From Ignavibacteria bacterium (GTDB lineage: Bacteria; Bacteroidota; Ignavibacteria; Tepidaquicellales; Tepidaquicellaceae): a stretch of DNA of 34,816 nucleotides. The stretch covers positions 1 through 34,816 of the forward strand of contig JAEUSI010000019.1 of NCBI GenBank assembly GCA_016788375.1. The letters are read 5' to 3'. Shown here one piece after another: positions 30,167-34,816 of the stretch (its first letter is position 1; every line of letters begins with the position of its first letter). The notes beneath the pieces were generated by a model, which saw only the letters and a program-made list of their open reading frames with translations, had not been told where the DNA came from and did not search any database. A program made the translations under genes and the position numbers.

Positions 30167-32284
30167 CTAAGGAAGATTATTTCTTTTTCTGAAAAACCAT
30201 TCAGAGCATAAAAGTAATATTACACACGTCAGATAAAAAGGATTTATGCTGAAATCAATATTGTGAACCGTTCTAAATTCAGACTTCGGATTTTCGTTTA
30301 TAACATTAATTATGTCCATAATATCTCCCGGATTACTTGCGGTAAAATTGCTGCCTCCGGTAGATACCGAAAGCATATTCAGTACAGAGTTATCAGCTTT
30401 TGTGGATTTGAATTCATAATTGTTTTCTCCGATTAAAAATCTTCCTTTCAAGCTCTGAACAATACTGTTCCCGGATTTTAATTCTCCGGTATACTCATAA
30501 TCCCCGTTAACCGGAATATTAATCTCTCCCTCATAATTTCTGCCGGTTCTCTTTGCAAGAGTAAATCGGTTGCTGTAATCCTTTCCTGTTACCTGAATCT
30601 GTATTTCGGGATCAGAAGGTATTTCTGTACCGGTAACGACAGCTTTGAATATAACATTCTCATATTTTGAATAAACCTGTTTCCCTGTTTCAAGTTTAAA
30701 CCTGTTTCTGCCGTTTTTGTCTGTTACATAAATCAGTGAGTTTGAAATCAGGCTGTTAAGGACTTTATCTGAATTATTGTTCAGACTGCTGAGTCTCCAT
30801 TTATAAAATCCGTAAGCCAGAAATGCAGCGGATTTATTATTCAAAGTATTTTCAGTCAGAAATGCAGGCTCTGAATTTCTTCCGGATAATAATATGATTT
30901 CTGCAGACGGATTTGCCGTAAATACTGTCGTGGTTCTGTAGATTGCTGGAAAATTATTAACTGATCCCGGCAGGGAGGTGTTTCCGAATAATTCAGGATT
31001 TATGCTGCTTACATTTTTTATTACGGTTTCTTCTTCTCTATCGGATAAAGCTGAAACTTTAAAAGGTAGTTTATCCTGAATTAACTCAAGCTTTTTATAA
31101 TCTGTATTTCTTCCGGAAAAAAACAGCAGTGAAGATCCGTTCCTTTCCAGATTGTCTTTTATATCCTTTATTAATACACTGTTTGTAATGGCTGTCGGAA
31201 AGCAAAGGAAAATGTATGAATCAAACTGACTCAGATCCGGCATGGACCCTTCGTAATACTCCCCGGCGGATTTTTGCGTGAGAAATACTGTTTCAAAATT
31301 TTTTATTTTACTGATTTCTTCCCTGAAAAATGCAACATCCGGTCCGGGCGCTCCGGCAAGTACAAGCACTTTAAACTTGTTATCCGAAAAATCAACAAAA
31401 AATTCTTCCGCATTATTCTTGAAAGTTATCTCATCATCGAGACCTTCAATTTCTATTTTGTATTTCCTGACTGACACTGCGGATGAAAACAAACTGAACT
31501 GAATTTCATAACTGACACTTTCACTGTTAACACTTATGGTTTTTGAATCTGCAAGTTTATCCTCTTCATACAGATTCACTCTTATTTCACGGTTATAATT
31601 ATATGAATTTATTTCGGCTTTTACAGGAACACTGCTTTCAATGAATGCATTCCTGTTGAAGAAAACATTTGCAAGAACCAGATCATTTTTCTGAACAGTA
31701 TCGCCAACCAAAAAATAATTTACAGGAGCGTTCAGTGATTTTGCGGCTTTAACCGGATTACCGCCTTCGGTTATAATTCCGTCGGAAATAACCGTAACGG
31801 AAGAAATATTTTTATCCGGGATTTTTCCCGGAATTGAATTTAATGCCGATGTCAGATTTGTAGCGAAATTATTTTTGTCTTTATAACTGATCAAATCAAG
31901 CCCGGACTCGTCAATTCTTGAATCAAGGTTGCCGGAAAACAGATAAAAAATATTTTCAGAATTTCCCGGAAGAGATTTAACAACTTTATCACTCAGTATT
32001 CCGGAAAGATTTTCTGCCCTGTTTTCAAGTATCAGACTTTGAGAATTGTCAATGAGATAAACATTTACCGGTTTCTGAAGTGTATTTTTAAAATATGAAA
32101 TTACCGGAGTCAGAAGAAGAAGAAGTATAAAAAACACTGAAAGAAATCTTAATGCAGTGAAAAGTTTTTTCTTTAAAGGATCCTGTAAAGAATTTTTGTA
32201 ATAAAAAAAAGCGACAGCGGCAGAAACTATTGCTGTAAGAGGAATAAAAAAGAAACTGTAATCAGCTTTAAATGAAAAATCCAT
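30167..32284 (-). CDS. Large membrane protein with VWA-like domain (BatA-related)
   Basis: A 705-residue inner-membrane protein. Two N-terminal spans (about 11-29 and 44-64), an extracytoplasmic VWA-like domain beginning at about 73 with the metal-ion-dependent motif D79-N-S81-Q-S83 in YLIDNSQSLI, a segment with beta-sandwich-like strands (about 210-330), a glutamine-amidotransferase-like region (about 310-430, VLVLAGAPGPDVAFFREEI), and a C-terminal span (about 682-697). This layout matches FCB proteins related to BatA and to the VWA-containing CARDB/GAT-like family. Co-directional with the Ycf48-like gene. Probable role in membrane assembly or stress, unproven. Confidence 0.75.
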   Translation of the reverse strand: MDFSFKADYSFFFIPLTAIVSAAVAFFYYKNSLQDPLKKKLFTALRFLSVFFILLLLLTPVISYFKNTLQKPVNVYLIDNSQSLILENRAENLSGILSDKVVKSLPGNSENIFYLFSGNLDSRIDESGLDLISYKDKNNFATNLTSALNSIPGKIPDKNISSVTVISDGIITEGGNPVKAAKSLNAPVNYFLVGDTVQKNDLVLANVFFNRNAFIESSVPVKAEINSYNYNREIRVNLYEEDKLADSKTISVNSESVSYEIQFSLFSSAVSVRKYKIEIEGLDDEITFKNNAEEFFVDFSDNKFKVLVLAGAPGPDVAFFREEISKIKNFETVFLTQKSAGEYYEGSMPDLSQFDSYIFLCFPTAITNSVLIKDIKDNLERNGSSLLFFSGRNTDYKKLELIQDKLPFKVSALSDREEETVIKNVSSINPELFGNTSLPGSVNNFPAIYRTTTVFTANPSAEIILLSGRNSEPAFLTENTLNNKSAAFLAYGFYKWRLSSLNNNSDKVLNSLISNSLIYVTDKNGRNRFKLETGKQVYSKYENVIFKAVVTGTEIPSDPEIQIQVTGKDYSNRFTLAKRTGRNYEGEINIPVNGDYEYTGELKSGNSIVQSLKGRFLIGENNYEFKSTKADNSVLNMLSVSTGGSNFTASNPGDIMDIINVINENPKSEFRTVHNIDFSINPFYLTCVILLLCSEWFFRKRNNLP

Positions 32285-32388
32285 CTGTGCTTTTAGTATT
32301 TAGCAGATAGTTATAATAAATATGCAGAAAAAAAATTAAGAATAGATTCTTTCAGATTGACCGGAAGATTAAAACAAATAAAAGCAGA

Positions 32389-33666
32389 TTACATTTTTAC
32401 ATCAACATAAATATACTTTCTGATCTCATTAATCCATTTTTCCATTTCAAGATTCTCTTTATAAGATTCGGCAAACCTTTTAATTTTAGGATAATCATCT
32501 TTGAGACTTAGTTTGTGAGGAGGATAAACTTTTATCAGTTCGAAAAGTTCATACCCGTAAACCGCATCACTTCCGGATCTAAGCGGTTTAGAAATCTCAA
32601 CCGGTGTTAAGCTTTTCAGTTCAGCAAGAGTTAAACTGTCAATCTGCTCTGCAGGAATTTTCCCGATATAACCGCCTTTATCCTTTGTATCAGTGTCCAT
32701 GGAATATTTTTTTGCAGCTTCTTCAAAAGTCAGTTCCTTGTTTTCAATTCTGATTTTAAGGTCATTCAAAAAATTTATGGTCTCAAAATCAGATGATTCG
32801 AATTTCGGAAATTTTATCAGTATATGCTGGCATTTTACCTTATCGCCCTGCTTTTCATTAAGTTTTATAATATGGTAACCGAATTCTGTTTCAACAACAT
32901 CCGAGACTTCCCCGTCTTTTAAACTGAATACGGTTTCTTCAAACTCTTTTACAAATGTTCCTTTCTTTGCAACACCCAGATCTCCTCCCAGAGGAGCAGA
33001 ACCGGGATCCTGAGAATTTCTCTTTGCAAGTTCTGAAAAATCCGAACCGCTTTTTATGCTGTCAAGAATGAGTTCTGCTATTCTTTTTGCCTCCGCTTTT
33101 TCAGGATCGCTTACTTTTCTTTCAAGAAAAATGTGTGCAAGTTCGAATTCTTCCGTTACTTCCGGAAGACTGTCCCTGAAATTCTTGTAAAAATCATTTA
33201 CTTCCTTGTCGCTTACTCTGATTGCACCCTGAAATTTTGATCTTTTGAGTTTGTCCACCATAAGATTCTTCTGCAAATCTTCGCGTATCGCTGCTTTGAT
33301 TTTTGCCATAGACATGCCGTAAACCTCTTCCATCCTCTGTTCAGATCCAACCTGCTGTATTATTGACTTAAGTCTGTTGTCAAGTTCCCTCGAAACTTCG
33401 TCTTCGGTGACTTCGATACTGTCCTGCTGAGCTTTTGCCAGAAGGATTTTATTTGTCAGCATTGACTGAAAAATCTGCTGAGCAACATAAGGCGAAATTT
33501 CTTTCAGTTGATTCTGACGCGCAAACAACTGAACCTGATACTGAAAATCCGATTCAGTTATAATCTCGTTTCCCGCAACAGCTATAACTCTGTCGCCTTC
33601 CGCCTGCGGGAAGACAACAGAGTTAACTGCAAAAAATATTATCGCCGTTAAAAACAGGTTTTTCAA
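32389..33666 (-). CDS. Periplasmic SurA-like peptidyl-prolyl isomerase, two parvulin domains
   Basis: A 425-residue periplasmic foldase. Signal peptide about 1-21 (FLTAIIFFAVNSVVFPQ), a SurA-N-like helical region (about 25-165), a well-conserved parvulin domain (about 174-270: ELAHIFLERK, SDFSELAKRNSQDPGSAPLG, FGYHIIKLNEK) and a second, more divergent parvulin (about 278-390: CQHILIKF, YSMDTDTKDKGGYIG). Such proteins carry unfolded outer-membrane and secreted proteins across the periplasm. The start is TTG; the signal peptide begins immediately after it and no ATG is available. It lies 3 nt from the stop of the preceding paralogue, so they are one transcript and probably a pair serving outer-membrane biogenesis. 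Confidence 0.88.
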   Translation of the reverse strand: MKNLFLTAIIFFAVNSVVFPQAEGDRVIAVAGNEIITESDFQYQVQLFARQNQLKEISPYVAQQIFQSMLTNKILLAKAQQDSIEVTEDEVSRELDNRLKSIIQQVGSEQRMEEVYGMSMAKIKAAIREDLQKNLMVDKLKRSKFQGAIRVSDKEVNDFYKNFRDSLPEVTEEFELAHIFLERKVSDPEKAEAKRIAELILDSIKSGSDFSELAKRNSQDPGSAPLGGDLGVAKKGTFVKEFEETVFSLKDGEVSDVVETEFGYHIIKLNEKQGDKVKCQHILIKFPKFESSDFETINFLNDLKIRIENKELTFEEAAKKYSMDTDTKDKGGYIGKIPAEQIDSLTLAELKSLTPVEISKPLRSGSDAVYGYELFELIKVYPPHKLSLKDDYPKIKRFAESYKENLEMEKWINEIRKYIYVDVKM

Positions 33667-33669
33667 TTG

Positions 33670-34816
33670 TTATTCTTTAAAAGCTTCAATTAATACAGTT
33701 TCATTGATTGTAACAGGATATTTTTTCCTGAGATTATCTACATATTCCTTTTCCATATCCTTGAATTTCTGCTGCTGCATTGTATTTGATATCTCGGATT
33801 TAACTTCATCAAAAGCCCGGGTCTTTACTATATTACTGTCAGTATATGTGTATTTTGATTTGTTGTCATCATAATATTTCTGAAGATCTTCCGGTGTTAT
33901 TTTGATTTTTCTCCATAATTCTTCCTGATCAATTTTGAAACTCAGCAGGCCGTTTTCATACTCAGTCATCTGAGCAATAAATTCAGGATCTTTTTCTACA
34001 CCTTCTTTGAGTGCATATTTATACAAAACAGGTGTATCACCTGAAGCATTTATTATTTTTTTGAATGTTTCGTAATTTGACATATTGGAAGCATATTCCC
34101 TGTTTCTGGTAAGGAAATTCATCATATCAAGAATTTTTACATTTCCGTCTTTGAAAGTTGCAATGATTTTCTCTTTATCAGGCTGAGAAAAAATACTGTC
34201 CATATTAAGAGACGCAATATTTTTTGAGGAATCAACTTTTGACATAATATATGCCAGGGTTTCATTGTTTACTTCAAATTTCAAATCTTTTTTTACCTTC
34301 TCGAGAAATTTTGCATAATCAGTCTTATAAGCAGCACTTTTCTTAAAATCGTTTTTTAAAGCATCTTCCTGTTTGTCAAAATCCTGATAAGGTCTGATTT
34401 CAGTTACTTTTATGATATGCCATCCGAACGGAGTCCTTACAAGATCCGAAACTTCACCTACTTTCAGCAAAAATGCCGCGCTGTCAAACGGCTGAACCAT
34501 TCTTCTTCTGTCAAAAAATCCCAGATCCCCGCCTTTGTCTTTTGAACCCGGATCCTGTGAAACTTCCTGTGCAACTTTTGCAAAATCCTCACCGCTTTTG
34601 ATACGCGAAAGTATTTCCTTTGCCTTATTATATGTTCCGACAGAGTCAATTACTTTTCCGATACTGTCTTTCTGATCCTGAATTAATATATGAGAAGCTT
34701 TGATCCCGTCATTTCTTTTTTTCTTGTCTGTAAGCTTTACGACATGCAGCCCGAACATAGTCCTGACAGGTTCTTTTGAATATTCCCCAACCTTCATTTT
34801 ATAAATTACTTCTTCA
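33670..34816 (-). CDS. Parvulin-type peptidyl-prolyl isomerase, N-terminus beyond the window
   Basis: At least 381 codons of a periplasmic foldase open to the right edge of the window. The ATG at 34797 is internal: the frame continues upstream (E-E-V-I-Y-K before it), and this residue run forms the end of a first parvulin domain (KVGEYSKEPVRTMFGLHVVKLTD minus its start). A complete parvulin domain follows (ASHILIQDQKD, GEDFAKVAQEVSQDPGSKDK, TPFGWHIIKVTE), then a helical C-terminal region of about 230 residues ending LIEAFKE. So the whole protein has at least two parvulin domains, and is a paralogue of its downstream neighbour. Start and signal peptide are not in the window. Confidence 0.85.
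   Translation of the reverse strand, partial: EEVIYKMKVGEYSKEPVRTMFGLHVVKLTDKKKRNDGIKASHILIQDQKDSIGKVIDSVGTYNKAKEILSRIKSGEDFAKVAQEVSQDPGSKDKGGDLGFFDRRRMVQPFDSAAFLLKVGEVSDLVRTPFGWHIIKVTEIRPYQDFDKQEDALKNDFKKSAAYKTDYAKFLEKVKKDLKFEVNNETLAYIMSKVDSSKNIASLNMDSIFSQPDKEKIIATFKDGNVKILDMMNFLTRNREYASNMSNYETFKKIINASGDTPVLYKYALKEGVEKDPEFIAQMTEYENGLLSFKIDQEELWRKIKITPEDLQKYYDDNKSKYTYTDSNIVKTRAFDEVKSEISNTMQQQKFKDMEKEYVDNLRKKYPVTINETVLIEAFKE

Noticed and set aside
1-34816. CRISPR array, transposon or phage region
   Set aside because: No evenly spaced repeats, transposase, integrase or structural phage gene was seen on either strand.

Overview
The window is AT-rich bacterial DNA with the marks of the Bacteroidota/Ignavibacteriota/Chlorobi (FCB) group. 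Four large secreted proteins end in a type IX secretion (T9SS) sorting domain built on the F/S-PNPFNP...GVYFY/GIYI...K-M-x-L-I/L-K pattern. Two SusC/FecA-type TonB receptors, an OMP_b-brl-like barrel and tandem parvulin chaperones point the same way. The closeness of the PNPFNP-type tails to those common in Ignavibacteria makes that class my best guess; this is inference, not a database result. Initiation at TTG is frequent (four genes).

Layout, left to right. (1) 33-791: a RidA/2-aminomuconate-deaminase-like protein and a small ABM-like protein, closed by a strong terminator. (2) 966-4877: the most interesting unit, a compact four-gene operon of two D-Ala-D-Ala-ligase-like ATP-grasp enzymes, a GNAT acetyltransferase and a lysine 2,3-aminomutase-type radical SAM/PLP enzyme, with a good sigma70-like promoter in front and a terminator behind. 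It looks like a small pathway for a beta-lysine- or amino-acid-derived metabolite. (3) 5037-7616: a secreted LamG-LamG-P-domain-dockerin protein. (4) 7737-10257: an envelope/ECF-sigma cluster (27-aa membrane peptide, DUF6249-like membrane protein, DUF4097-like lipoprotein, ECF sigma factor, membrane anti-sigma candidate). (5) 10399-12804: a TPR/outer-membrane barrel protein, a small orphan and an OMP barrel.

(6) 12874-18080: two T9SS cargo proteins, one of unknown fold and one an 11-Asp-box beta-propeller. (7) 18113-19423: alpha/beta hydrolase and GNAT pair. (8) 19532-24143: a metal-handling locus, with a periplasmic HMA-domain protein, a 17-cysteine secreted protein, and two short membrane/secreted proteins diverging from an intergenic region that carries a 14-bp palindrome and three TTTGTACA motifs, followed by a TonB receptor. 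(9) 24545-28390: a second TonB receptor and a sialidase-like T9SS cargo. (10) 28452-32284 (minus): NTF2-like protein, Ycf48-like T9SS cargo, and a large VWA/BatA-like membrane protein. (11) 32389-34816 (minus): two tandem parvulin-type periplasmic foldases, the second cut by the window edge.

Together the window is mostly cell-envelope and secreted-protein biology. The T9SS cargos would need the T9SS machinery (not in this window) and may be folded by the SurA/PpiD-like proteins. The TonB receptors and Cys-rich proteins suggest metal acquisition or detoxification. No rRNA, tRNA, CRISPR array, insertion sequence or phage gene was seen.
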